From Puccinellia tenuiflora (Eukaryota; Streptophyta; Magnoliopsida; Poales; Poaceae), in assembly GCA_012064385.1 (NCBI GenBank), contig QRDG01000135.1, positions 668,660 through 732,659 on the forward strand: a stretch of DNA of 64,000 bases, written 5' to 3'. The position numbers and the translations under genes are program-made. This document shows, in pieces, positions 36,332 through 46,525 of the stretch. Numbering within the stretch: the stretch's first letter is position 1; the number at the start of each line of letters is the position of its first letter. Under the pieces are notes generated by a model. The model was given only the letters and a program-made list of their open reading frames with translations. It was not told the origin of the DNA and ran no database searches.

Positions 36332-37282
36332 ATGGAGCACCAGGGGCAGCGCGTCCAGGCGACCAACCGCGTCGACGAGTACGGCAACCCGATCCCCGCC
36401 GGACACGGTGGTGTCGGCACCGGCGGGCATGTCCCGCCCACCCAGGGCGAGAGCAAGGCCCGCGGGCTCCTGCACCGCACCGGCAGCTCCAGCTCCAGCT
36501 CAAGCTCGGTACGTAAACTTCTCTTCTCTGTCACTACTTGTACACGTAGCTAGCATCGGTATTTTTCTTCACGAAATAACATCAAATGGTTATTATTTCC
36601 TCAGTCCGATGAGGATGATGGCATGGGCGGGAGGAGGAAGAAGGGCATGAAGGAGAAGATCAAGGAGAAGCTACCCGGCGGCAAAAAGAATACTGCAGCG
36701 ACAACAGGAGGCGCGTACGGACAGCAGGGTCACACTGGGATGGTCGGCACCGGAGCGCATGGCACCGCCGCGCCCGGTGGCGCCTACGGGCAGCAGGATC
36801 ACACTGGGATGCCCGGCGTCGCCGGGGCGTATGGCAACACGGCCACTGGCGGGCAGCAAGGACACACCGGAGTGACCGGCGCGGGGGCGCACGGTACCGG
36901 CGAGAAGAAAGGCATGATGGACAATATCAAGGAGAAGCTGCCTGGCGGTCACCCTGACCAGCAGCACACCCCGGCGAACACTGCCGCCTATGGGCAGCAG
37001 GGCCACACTGGAATGGCTGGTACCGGGGCGCATGGCACCACGGCGACAGGCGGCGCCTACGGGCAGCAGGGTCACACTGGGGTGACCGGCACCGGGGCGC
37101 ATGGCACCACGGCCACGGGCGGCGCCTACGGGCAGCCGGGACACACCGGGATAACCAATACGGGGGCGCCGGGGGCCGGACACACCGGGATGACTGGCAC
37201 GGGGGCGCACGGCACCACGGCCACCGGCGAGAAGAAGGGCATCATGGATAAGATCAAGGAGAAGCTGCCCGGACAGCACTGA
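36332..37282 (+). CDS. Dhn: Dehydrin, YSK3 type (group 2 LEA)
   Basis: Two exons, 36332-36508 and 36605-37282, with a 96-bp GT..AG phase-0 intron inside the serine tract; 284 aa. Segments: Y (VDEYGNP, 14-20); S (Ser tract 52-60 followed by DEDD, a casein-kinase-2-like site); K1 (KKGMKEKIKEKLPGG, about 71-85); K2 (EKKGMMDNIKEKLPGG, about 159-174, with Asn where Lys is usual); K3 (EKKGIMDKIKEKLPGQ, about 268-283). Between them are repeated Gly/Thr-rich phi segments (GQQGHTGM, TGAHGT). Dehydrins are disordered, hydrophilic proteins that bind membranes and protect proteins during water loss or cold; K segments form amphipathic helices. Start chosen by the conserved MEHQGQ terminus. Intact; tandem partner at 39181. 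Confidence 0.95.
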
Positions 37283-38236
37283 GCGTCTGAGCCCCGCGGC
37301 CGCTGCTCGTGAATGTTGAGGTGCCCGTCGGCAACCTTTGCAGAATAATAACGAGTTACTCATGATTGATGTATCAGTGAGATGGATGTAGTGTATCTGT
37401 GAGACTTCCCATGTACCGTCTGTTCTGTTGTTCTTACTTCTACTTATCAGAACTTCACACAATTTTTATATTTACAACGCAAGCAAATGGCCATTTATTG
37501 CAAACACCTCACATTGCACATTCCAAAACCTTGCAAAATGCTAAATTTTCCACACTATTCACAATGTCAAATGTCATGCGTTCCAAATGTGCTTTGAGTA
37601 TAATTTTCTATCTACATATTTGTATTTACCAAATGCTTGATCGAGATCGGTGCGGTGGTGGCGTACGGGGTGGAGGAGTTTTTCTGTGGTATGCATGACG
37701 TTAGGGGCATGCGCATGTGCAAAAAGAAAAATTGACTTCTCGCAAAACAAAATTTAATTTGACTTCTCCCAAAACATTTTGACATGACTAGAGGACGTCT
37801 AGAAGGATGAATAACCGAGTCCAAATTTTGATCAGAGCGATCAACCTTAGGAGAACGTAGAAAACATATATGATCTCGGGAGTGTATGAGTCGAAACGCC
37901 TCCCTCATATTCATAAGATGACCCTAATAAAACAATCATATATAATGCATTCATAAAATATTTCTAATATAATATCTCATGTTTCTCAAGCAGTTAAACT
38001 CCTTTCGGTAAACTCCTTTTGCAGCCTCAAGGAGGAGGTGACTCTAGGTTTCGTCACACCGAAGGATACTTTCTCCCCATGTCGTATAATCACTCCCTAT
38101 ATCGATGAAGATAAATTCTTCCCATCAAACCTCTTGTATGCTTAGTCTGGTTGCTCCTGTTTCCATCGCATGCCAACATTTTTGAGACGTCATCTCCTTG
38201 GCTTATCGACAACAAGGTGTATATGTCGAAAAGTGT
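37283..38236. other. 3' UTR and intergenic
   Basis: Nothing coding. The stretch 38147-38214 is clearly similar to 59671-59749 (GTATGCTTAGT..., ATTTTTGAG.CGTCATCT), so it is part of an unclassified dispersed repeat. Confidence 0.5.
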
Positions 38237-38732
38237 CTTTGGCTCCCGAACTCCGATGCCCCTGATTTATTATTAGTTTGAAATTTTTTTTGTTGAGTTT
38301 CAAAAAAATTGAAAGATAGACAATGTTGTATCCTACAAACATGCAAAATATCAACTTCAAATACTTTATATTAGGATCTACTTCCTCCGTCCCAAAAAAG
38401 ATGTCATAAGTTTGTCTAAATTTCGATGTACCTATACATGATTTAGTGTATAGATATATCCAAATTTGAATAAATCTGTGACATCCTTTTTGGGACAGAG
38501 GTAGTATATAAAATGAAAAAATCCAAAATATTTAAAAATTAAAAAATATGCATAATTAGATCCACATTTTTATAATTTTATATAGCTTAAAATATAATAT
38601 ATTTGAAATTAATTTTTTGCATGTTTGTGCTATACAACATTGGTTATATCCTTTCTTTTTAGTTTTTAAACTCGTAAATATTTGTTTCGAACTTTCAAAA
38701 TACCAGATTCACTGGAGTTGGGGAACACAAAA
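38237..38732. mobile_element. AT-rich MITE, host of a Stowaway
   Basis: TTTGGCTCCCGAACTCC at about 38239 faces GGAGTTGGGGAACACAAA at about 38715-38732. The inner arms pair too: AATGTTGTATCCTACAAACA near 38322 faces TGTTTGTGCTATACAACATT near 38621. Its ends resemble those of the MITE at 40117-44752. Confidence 0.65.
38381..38504. mobile_element. Stowaway MITE nested in the AT-rich MITE
   Basis: CTTCCTCCGTCCCAAAAAAG at 38381 is mirrored by CTTTTTGGGACAGAGGTAG ending at 38504, flanked by TA on both sides. 124 bp, a typical Stowaway. Confidence 0.9.
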
Positions 38733-38869
38733 TCTCTACTATATACGGAGTATATTGCTTGCAAAAAAAAATAAATCTGGAGTTGTCATTTTCCGGAAAG
38801 AAAGACATTTGTCGTCCCTTCGTGTGCCGCGTGTGTCATCACCTGGATATCGAAAATGATCTGATACGC

Positions 38870-39048
38870 GTGGCGACTCCGAAACGCCCTGAGCCTGCAC
38901 ACGTGTCCGGCTTCTCGTTACGGGGGCTAGTCAGTAGTCACCGGCCACCGCCTACCGACCCGCCAATGCACGAACACGTAGCGGCCCACCGTGGCGCCTC
39001 ATCCATCCGATGATCCCTATCCTATCCCCTTAAACGGATTATAAGTAG
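38870..39048 (+). promoter_or_regulatory. Promoter of the YSK2 dehydrin gene: G-box/ABRE, DRE, TATA
   Basis: CACGTG (38900-38905) within CACACGTGTCC is an ABRE/G-box; ACCGAC (38954-38959) is a DRE/CRT core; a TTATAAGTAG TATA-like box is at 39039-39048. GCGTGGCGACTCCGA and CGTGTCCGGCTTCTC resemble blocks upstream of the first dehydrin gene, showing that the promoter was duplicated along with the gene. Confidence 0.7.
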
Positions 39049-39180
39049 TGCCTCGAGGCTTCACCTGCTTAGTACACAACCACGAACGACTCCACGAGTC
39101 CACGAGTCGCAGCGTACACGTACGACCAAACCAAGTAAACAGCAGTAGATCGCAAGTTTAGTGTACCACTCTTGTGCAAG

Positions 39181-39769
39181 ATGGAGTACCAGGGGCAGCA
39201 AGGCAAGGCGACCAACCGCGTCGACGAGTACGGCAACCCTGTCGCCGGACAGGGCGGCCTGACCGGCGGCGTCGGCACCGGCCCGGGCGCCGGAGGGCAT
39301 TTCCAACCCATGAAGGATGAACACAAGACTGGCGGGATCCTGCACCGCTCCGGCAGCTCCAGCTCCAGCTCGGTACGTGCGCGTATAAAAGCTTCTTCCT
39401 GTCATTAGTTGTACACCCATGTATCGCTATTTTTCTGTGCGAAACAACATCAACTGATTATTTTTACAGTCTGATGAGGACGATGGCATGGGAGGAAGGA
39501 GGAAGAAGGGCATGAAGGAGAAGATCAAGGAGAAGCTCCCCGGCGGCGGCGGCCACGGTGACCAGCAGCACACCACCGCGACCGGCGGCGCCTACGGACA
39601 GCAGGGTCACACTGGGATGACGACTGGCACCGGGGCCACCGGTGGCACCTACGGCCAGCAGGGACACACCGGGATGACCGGCACCGGGGCGCATGGCACC
39701 ACGGCCACTGGCGAGAAGAAGGGCATGATGGACAAGATCAAGGAGAAGCTGCCGGGCCAGCAGCACTGA
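39181..39769 (+). CDS. Dhn: Dehydrin, YSK2 type (group 2 LEA)
   Basis: Two exons, 39181-39372 and 39470-39769, with a 97-bp GT..AG phase-0 intron in the serine tract; 163 aa. Segments: Y (VDEYGNP, 14-20), S (Ser tract about 59-65, then DEDD), K1 (KKGMKEKIKEKLPGG, about 76-90), two phi segments (GQQGHTGM), and K2 (EKKGMMDKIKEKLPGQ, about 146-161). MEYQGQQ at the start and GGHFQPMKDEHKTGGILHRS before the Ser tract are typical of barley/wheat YSK2 dehydrins. Same role and stress-inducible promoter logic as its neighbour 1.9 kb upstream; the shared intron position and promoter blocks show tandem duplication. It has one K segment and several phi repeats fewer. Intact. Confidence 0.96.
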
Positions 39770-40898
39770 GCGTCTGAGCCTCCCAGTCGCTACTTGTTAA
39801 GGTTGAGGTGCTAGTCGATCGATTGGCCACCCTTGCAGAATAATATACTGAACTAAAGAATAAGATCTCCACCATGATGAGTGAGTTTAGCTCACTTAGC
39901 TGTTTGAGGTGGACGTAATCTGTATCCAGGTTTAAGAAGTCATCATGTGGGTTCTTCTTTGTACTTGCCCGGATTTTCATACGGTTTTGTATGTATTGTA
40001 TACTTTGATGTGTAATTTTTGTGTGGTTGTACAGAACGCAATATGTATGTTGTGGACTATGTGATATCTCATATGACACTCATCCCTCAACCATCTATGT
40101 TCTATCTATCGAGTAGAGATTTTTGGCTCTCGAGCTCCGGTGGTCTCTTCATTTAAATATGATCAAATTTATATTTATAAGTTTAAGAAAATCCTGCATC
40201 TTGTGAGTGATGTATCCACGAACATGCAAAATCTTGAACATGAAATGAGTGTCGCTCACAACATAAAAAATTGAATTATGATTTTCTATCATTGTAGAGT
40301 TGTTAACATAAAACCACCATTTTTTTTCGGAAAAACAGTCCTTTACGTTTTTTTAAAAAATGTGATCCCTATTCAAAATCAAATTAAATATGAATTAACA
40401 CCAAATCTGACAGTAGGACCTACACTCACTCTCCGGGTTGACGTGGCGGTACTAGACGGCGCGTCATTAACTGTTTTGCACGTAGTTTCTCAGGTTTTGA
40501 ACATAAATTACGCACGGGTCCACATAATTTTCAGAAAACATGTTATTTATTTTTCAAACCTTCGTTACTTTTGAATACAAATTTAAATAAAAAAATTTTT
40601 AATATGAAAAGTGCTCAGAAATATTTGAATATTGCAAATATAAACTTTTTAAAAACCTTCATAACTTTTCAATACAAATTCAAACAAAAAAAACTTTTAA
40701 TATGAAAAGTGCTCAGAAATGTTTGAATATTTCAAATATAAACTTTTAAAAAAGTTCATAACTTTTAAAATACAAATTCAAATAGAAAACTTTTAATCTG
40801 AAAAGTGCTCAGAAATGTTTGAATATTTCAAGTATAAACTTTTTAAAAAACTTCATAACTTAAAGAGAAAAACTTTTAATTTGACAAGTGCTCAGAGA

Positions 40899-41028
40899 TC
40901 CGCCACCAAGTCCCATACCCGGTCACTCACCACCGCGTCGTAGCCGTCGAACCCTGCCTTCGCCCCCGTCGCGTCCAATATCGCGACACCCGAGAATGCG
41001 GCCATAGCAGAGCTCAAGTCGAACCCTA
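40899..41028 (-). pseudogene. GC-rich, possibly captured gene fragment inside foldback copy A
   Basis: About 130 bp of GC-rich sequence interrupts otherwise AT-rich arms. On the minus strand it reads about 44 codons without a stop, including FDLSSAMAAFSGVAILDA and KAGFDGYDAVVSDRVWDL. I do not recognise the parent gene. Capture of host exons is known for Mutator-like elements; here it is inferred. Confidence 0.5.
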
Positions 41029-41799
41029 TTAAAAAGTTATGAAGGTTTGAAAAAAAATTGATGCAAAATATTCAAGCATTTCTGGGCACTTTCCATATTA
41101 AAAGTTTTTGTATTTGAATTTGTATTTAAAAGTTATAAAGGTTTGAAAAAATTGTATTTGAAATATTAAAACATTTCTGAGCACTTTTCATATTAAAAGT
41201 TTTGTATTTGAATTTGTATTTAAAAGTTATGAAGGTTTGAAAAAAATTATATTCAAAGTATCCAAACATTTCCAAGCACTTTTCATATTAAAAGTTTTTC
41301 CATTTGAATTTGTATTATAAAGTTATGAAGATTTGAAAAGAAATTATATTTGAACTTCAAACATTTCTGAGCACCTTTCATATTAAAAGTTTTTCCATTT
41401 GAGTTTGTATTTAAAAGTTATGAAGGTTTTAAAAAAGTTTATATTTGAAGTATTCAAATCTTACTGAGCACCTTTCATATTAAAAGTTTTTCCATTTGAA
41501 TTTGTATTTAAAAGTTATGAACGTTTGAAAAAATTTATATTCAAAATATTCAAACATTTCTGAGCATTTTTTATATTAAAGTTTTTCCATTTGAATTTGT
41601 ATTCAGAAGTTACGAAGGTTAAAAAAAACATGTTTTCTGAACGGTCCAGGAACCCGTGCGTAATTTTTATTCAAAACTTGAGAACCTACATGTAAAACAG
41701 TTAACGGCGCGCCGTCCAGCACCGCCACGTCAGCCCGGAGAGTGGGTCCCGCTATCAGATTTGATGTCAATTCGTGTTTAATTTGGTTTTAGTGTACAT

Positions 41800-42114
41800 T
41801 AGACCTGGCCATTTCTCGTGCCGGGCCGGGCTCGGGCCGGGCCTAGAAAAAGCCCGACGCAGAAAATCTAGGCCCGAGCCCGGCCCATCCCGGCCCAACT
41901 GTCGGGCCGTAGAAATCGGGCCCGAGCCCGGCCCGGCCCGACCAAAGCCCGACAAAGCACGACCGGCCCGGCCCGACAGAAGCTGAAATCTTGTTTTCCT
42001 TAAGCCCGAGCCTGGCCCGGCCCGACCGTTGGGCCCGAAATATAGGCCCGAGCCCGGCCCGATGGCACATCAGGGCCAGGTCGGGTCGGGCCGGGCTTCC
42101 CATGGCCAGCACTA
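41800..42114. mobile_element. hAT-like GC-rich insertion in copy A
   Basis: TAGACCTGGCCAT (41800) faces ATGGCCAGCACTA (42114), flanked by the 8-bp direct repeat GTGTACAT (41792-41799, 42115-42122). The interior is made almost wholly of variants of GGCCCGAGCCCGGCCCG on both strands. Confidence 0.85.
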
Positions 42115-42552
42115 GTGTACATTGCAACAAACTTACCGAATAGTGGTCACATTTAAAAAAAAAACGTAAAGTGGTGGTTTTCCGAAATTTGAGCTGAAAA
42201 GTGATGGTTTTATGGTAACAACTCATCCTTGTAAGATGCATTGTTGAACATACCATGATTTTTTTTCCAGATTTTACATACTTGTAAATATAGTTTTTGA
42301 TTTTTTAAATAAATTTATTGCTGGAGCTGAAGGGCCAAAATAAGTTTAAGAAAAATCCTGCATCTTGTGAGTGATGTATCCACGAACATGCAAAATCTTG
42401 AACATGAAATGAGTGTCGCTCACAACATAAAAAATTGAATTATGATTTTCTATCATTGTAGAGTTGTTAACATAAAACCACCATTTTTTTCGGAGTTCTT
42501 TACGTTTTTTTAAATGTGATCTCTATTCGGCAAATTTATTGCAATGTACACT

Positions 42553-42740
42553 AAAACCAAATTAAATACGAATTAACACCAAATCTAACAGTTTATTGCA
42601 ATGTACACTAAAACCAAATTAAATACGAATTAACACCAAATCTAACAGTAGGACCTATACTCACTCTCCGGGAAAACCAAATTAAATACGAATTAACACC
42701 AAATCTAACAGTAGGACCTATACTCACTCTCCGGGTTGAC
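42553..42740 (+). repeat. Local triplication in copy B
   Basis: AAACCAAATTAAATACGAAT followed by TAACACCAAATCTAACAG occurs three times (about 42554, 42611 and 42674); the second and third are each followed by GTAGGACCTATACTCACTCT. Copy A has one version. Confidence 0.85.
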
Positions 42741-43200
42741 GTGGCGGTACTAGACGGCGCGTCATTAACTGTTTTGCACGTAGTTTCTCAGGTTTTGAAC
42801 ATAAATTACGCACGGGTCCTGAACCGCACAGTTTTCAGAAAACATGTTATTTATTTTTCAAACCTTCGTTACTTTTGAATACAAATTTAAATGAAAAAAA
42901 ATTTCATATGAAAAGTGCTCAAAAATATTTGAATATTGCAAATATAAACTTTTTTAAAACTTTCATAACTTTTCAATACAAATTCAAACGGAAAAAACTT
43001 TTAATATGAAAAGTGCTCAGAAATGTTTGAATATTTCAAATATAAACTTTTAAAAAAAGTTCATAACTTTTAAAATACAAATTCAAATAGAAAAACTTTT
43101 AATCTGAAAAGTGCTCAGAAATGTTTGAATATTTCAAGTATAAACTTTTTAAAAAACTTCATAACTTAAAGAGAAAAACTTTTAACCTGACAAGTGCTCA

Positions 43201-43333
43201 GAGATCCGCCACCAAGTCCCATACCCGGTCACTCACCACCGCGTCGTAGCCGTCGAACCCTGCCTTCGCCACCGTCGCGTCCAATATCGCGACACCCGAG
43301 AATGCGGCCATAGCAGAGCTCAAGTCGAACCCT
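43201..43333 (-). pseudogene. GC-rich, possibly captured gene fragment inside foldback copy B
   Basis: Near-identical to the fragment at 40899 apart from rare substitutions (one changes Gly to Val in ILDATxAKAG). The minus-strand frame stays open through the fragment. Parent gene unknown. Confidence 0.5.
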
Positions 43334-44203
43334 ATTAAAAAGTTATGAAGGTTTGAAAAAAATTTGATGCAAAATATTGAAGCATTTCCGGGCACTTTCC
43401 ATATTAAAAGTTTTTGTATTTGAATTTGTATTTAAAAGTTATGAAGGTTTGAAAAAAATTGTATTTGAAATATTAAAACATTTCTTTGCACTTTTCATAT
43501 TAAAAGTTTTGTATTTGAATTTGTATTTAAAAGTTATAAAGGTTTGAAAAAAATTATATTCAAAGTATCCAATCATTTTCGAGCACTTTTCATATTAAAA
43601 GTTTTTCCATTTCAATTTGTATTATAAAGTTACAAAGATTTGAAAAGAAATTATATTTGAACTTCAAACATTTCTGAGCACCTTTCATATTAAAAGTTTT
43701 TCATTCGAGTTTGTATTTAAAAGTTATGAAGGTTTTAAAAAAGTTTATATTTGAAGTATTCAAATCTTTCTGAGTACTTTTCATATTAAAAGTTTTTCGA
43801 TTTGAATTTGTATTTAAAATTTATGAAGGTTTTTAAAAAGTTTATATTTGAAATATTCAAATGTTTCTGAGAAATTTTCATATTAAAAGTTTTTCCATTT
43901 GAATTTGTATTTAAAAGTTATGAACGTTTGAAAAAATTTATATTCAAAATATTCAAATATTTCTGAGCATTTTTCATATTAAAGTTTTTCCATTTGAATT
44001 TGTATTCAGAAGTTACGAAGGTTAAAAAAAAACATGTTTTCTGAACGGTCCAGGAACCCGTGCGTAATTTTTATTCAAAACCTGAGAACCTACATGTAAA
44101 ACAGTTAACGGCGCGCCGTCCAGCACCGCCACGTCAGCCCGGAGAGTGGGTCCCGCTATCAGATTTGATGTCAATTCGTGTTTAATTTGGTTTTAGTGTA
44201 CAT

Positions 44204-44523
44204 TAGACCTGGCCATTTCTCGGGCCGGGCCGGGCTCGGGCCGGGCCTAGAAAAAGCCCGGCGCAGAAAATCTAGGCCCGAGCCCGGCCCAGCCCGGCCT
44301 GGCCCAACTGTCGGGCCGTAGAAATCGGGCCCGAGCCCGGCCCGGCCTGACCAAAGCCCGACAAAGCACGACCGGTCCGGCCCGACAGAAGCTGAAATCT
44401 TGTTTTTCTTAAGCCCGAGCCCTGCCCAGCCCGACCGTCGGGCCCGAAATATAGGCCCGAGCCCGGCCCGATGGCACATTAGGGCCAGGTCGGGTCGGGC
44501 CGGGCTGCCCATGGCCAGCACTA
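44204..44523. mobile_element. hAT-like GC-rich insertion in copy B
   Basis: Same ends and same GTGTACAT duplication (44196-44203, 44524-44531) as the insertion in copy A, so it was present before the segment duplicated. It differs by small indels in the GC-rich repeat body. Confidence 0.85.
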
Positions 44524-44752
44524 GTGTACATTGCAACAAACTTACCGAATAGTGGTCACATTTAAAGAAAAAACGTAAAGTGGTGGTTTTCCGAAATTTG
44601 AGCTGAAAAGTGATGGTTTTATGCTAACAACTCATCCTTGTAAGATGCATTGTTGAACATACCCTGATTTTTTTTCCAGATTTTACATACTTGTAAATAT
44701 AGTTTTTGATTTTTTTTAATAAATTTATTGCTGGAGCTGAAGGGCCAAAATA

Positions 44753-45497
44753 ACTTTTCACTATATATCGAGAACGACAAAATGGCTCATAAGCTCCATG
44801 GAGCTCATTTTTTCAAAAAAGATCAAAAATTGTATTGGGAAGTTCTAAAATAATAAAGAAGGAAAAATATAGATAATAATAATAATCACTATTGGGATTT
44901 AGAAAATCAATCGAAAATTGGTTGTATTTTAAATCAATCAGAAATTGGTTATATTTTAGGCTCAGAAAAACTGACAAATGTGTGGACCTGTAACAGATCT
45001 GTGGAGGTTGACAACGTGTGGATGATGTGAACAATATATATTTTGAAAATTTGATTTTTTGGTGGTGGGGGGGGGGGGGGGGGGGGGTGTGTTTTCATAT
45101 AGCTATTCTGCATATCTTGGAACTTATAAAATGTTGATTTTAATTTATTTGAAAACGGCCACCATGGAGTTCAAGCTCCATTTGTGATATCCGCTATATA
45201 TCGTATTATATACTTTATCCGTCCCTTCAGTTAGATGATGTTCCTGTTTTGATTATAGAGTACATGGGACTTGTATTCTGGTATTTATTAAAAGTCAAAC
45301 TTTAAAAAAATCAAATATATGGAGAAAAACATCTAAATATGAAGTAAAATACTATTGAAGTTATCATATAATATATTTTTATGTTATATGAATTTGATAT
45401 GATATATGTAATATTTTTCTTATATACTCGATCAAACTTTTAAAATTTTGACTTATATATATAACGTGAAGTAAATAGAAACGAAAGAAGGAGAGTG
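44753..45497. other. AT-rich intergenic with a G21 run
   Basis: A run of 21 G lies at 45067-45087. AGCTCCATGGAGCT (44791-44804) is a perfect palindrome. From 45205 to 45490 weak inverted ends of a possible old Stowaway are seen but cannot be confirmed. Confidence 0.4.
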
Positions 45498-45893
45498 GCG
45501 TTTTGGTGCCCGGGCTCATATGAGCCCGGTTTTGTTTTCGATTTTTTTAAAATACTAAAATACTTCGAAAAATTCTGAAAAAATTGGACATGAACATATT
45601 GAAGTATTCAACACTCGTGTAAAATTTCGACAGAAAATATCAATTTTTGCGCCCTGTGTAAAAAAAGACAAATCTGTCTTTTTGAATAGTGGACTGTTCA
45701 CCTATTTTGTCTGTCAGATTTTTGTCTTTTTTGCACAGGGCGTAAAAATTGATATTTTCTGTCAAAAATTTACACGAGTGTTGCATACATGAATATGTTT
45801 CCGCATAATTTTTTTCAGAATTTTTCGAATCGTTTTCAAATTTCAAAAAATCGGAAAGTCAGCCAGGCTCAGATGAGCCCGGGCACCGAAGCG
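45498..45893. mobile_element. Long-TIR MITE
   Basis: GGTGCCCGGGCTCATATGAG at about 45506 is mirrored by GGCTCAGATGAGCCCGGGCACC up to 45886, and the arms pair over about 190 bp each (e.g. GCGCCCTGTG facing CACAGGGCG). Target duplication not clear; superfamily undetermined, possibly Mutator-like. Confidence 0.75.
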
Positions 45894-46463
45894 GATTTCC
45901 GCGAAAGAAGACTTGATTTTGTGAATATGACCATCAATACATGACAATTATGGCATGCCAGTTACATTATTAAAAAATTCATGAAAATTATGATCATTAT
46001 AAACTGTACTTGAATATCAATTCAATGCTATAACTTATAGAGCATAACAAACGTTTATTGATTAAATTATGGCAAAAATTAATCGACATACAACAACAAA
46101 TCTTGTAATTGGAATCGAGACTAAAAGCAAGTTATGTAGTCTAAACAAAGACACCATGTTAAATTATCTTGGTTGTTACATATGAAATGTATGGAATATA
46201 TAAGAAAATTTCATTTGATATATAACCGTGCAATCACTTCACTCACGATTTATATGGACAAGATCACCTTTCACACATGGACTATCGTGCTTGCCTCCGT
46301 GCACTCCCATAAGAATAGTTGATTCCGCATATAAGGGAGTGGCATGCGGTACACTTGTGGCAAGGAAAATAGATGTTAGGATACAAAGTGTTATGGAAGC
46401 AAGGTTTGGTGTCCCTCCTCCCTCCCTTCCAATAAAGCTCACTTCCATCTAAGATCTGGCAAC
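45894..46463. other. AT-rich intergenic, nothing recognised
   Basis: No gene supported. The right end carries the LINE target TACAGAAGCCGG (46464-46475). Confidence 0.4.
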
Positions 46464-46525
46464 TACAGAAGCCGGGACGGTAGTGTATTTGTTGTACTAC
46501 GGGAGGTGAATCCGCTCTCCGCCGG

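Larger units (their letters stand above)
40297..42224. mobile_element. Mutator-like foldback element, copy A
   Basis: Ends GAGTTGTTAACATAAAAC (40297) and the inverted partner finishing CAACTC (42224); flanks ATCATTGTA (40288-40296) and ATCCTTGTA (42225-42233) are a 9-bp target duplication with one mismatch. The arms contain roughly 95-bp AT-rich units as in the 8102 element. No transposase. Confidence 0.85.
42461..44633. mobile_element. Mutator-like foldback element, copy B
   Basis: Same ends and same 9-bp flanks as copy A (ATCATTGTA at 42452-42460, ATCCTTGTA at 44634-44642). It is longer because of extra tandem units and a small triplication near its left end. Confidence 0.85.
40117..44752. 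mobile_element. MITE disrupted by a Mutator-like element and a tandem duplication
   Basis: TTTTGGCTCTCGAGCTCCGG at about 40117 faces CTGGAGCTGAAGGGCCAAAA at 44731-44750, giving the same kind of ends as the MITE at 38237. The original element would have been about 0.3 kb; its arms now enclose two foldback copies and a repeated segment (40177-42343 and 42344-44752). Confidence 0.6.
40177..44752 (+). repeat. Tandem segmental duplication, units of about 2.2 and 2.4 kb
   Basis: Unit A (about 40177-42343) and unit B (about 42344-44752) both start ATAAGTTTAAGAAAA and end GCTGAAGGGCCAAAATA, and both contain 5' flank, foldback element, hAT-like insertion and 3' flank in the same order. The junction shares ATAA, which blurs the exact breakpoint. 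Unit B has an extra internal repeat near 42553-42740. Confidence 0.9.

Noticed and set aside
36671..37462. 263-codon minus-strand ORF
   Set aside because: Antisense shadow of the repetitive GC-rich dehydrin coding exon; no family motif.
44758..45208. Possible MITE around the AGCTCCATGGAGCT palindrome
   Set aside because: Weak inverted similarity only, no clear termini or target duplication.
45205..45490. Possible degenerate Stowaway
   Set aside because: Ends match CTCCCTCCGT only loosely, and the TA flanks are not meaningful in AT-rich DNA.
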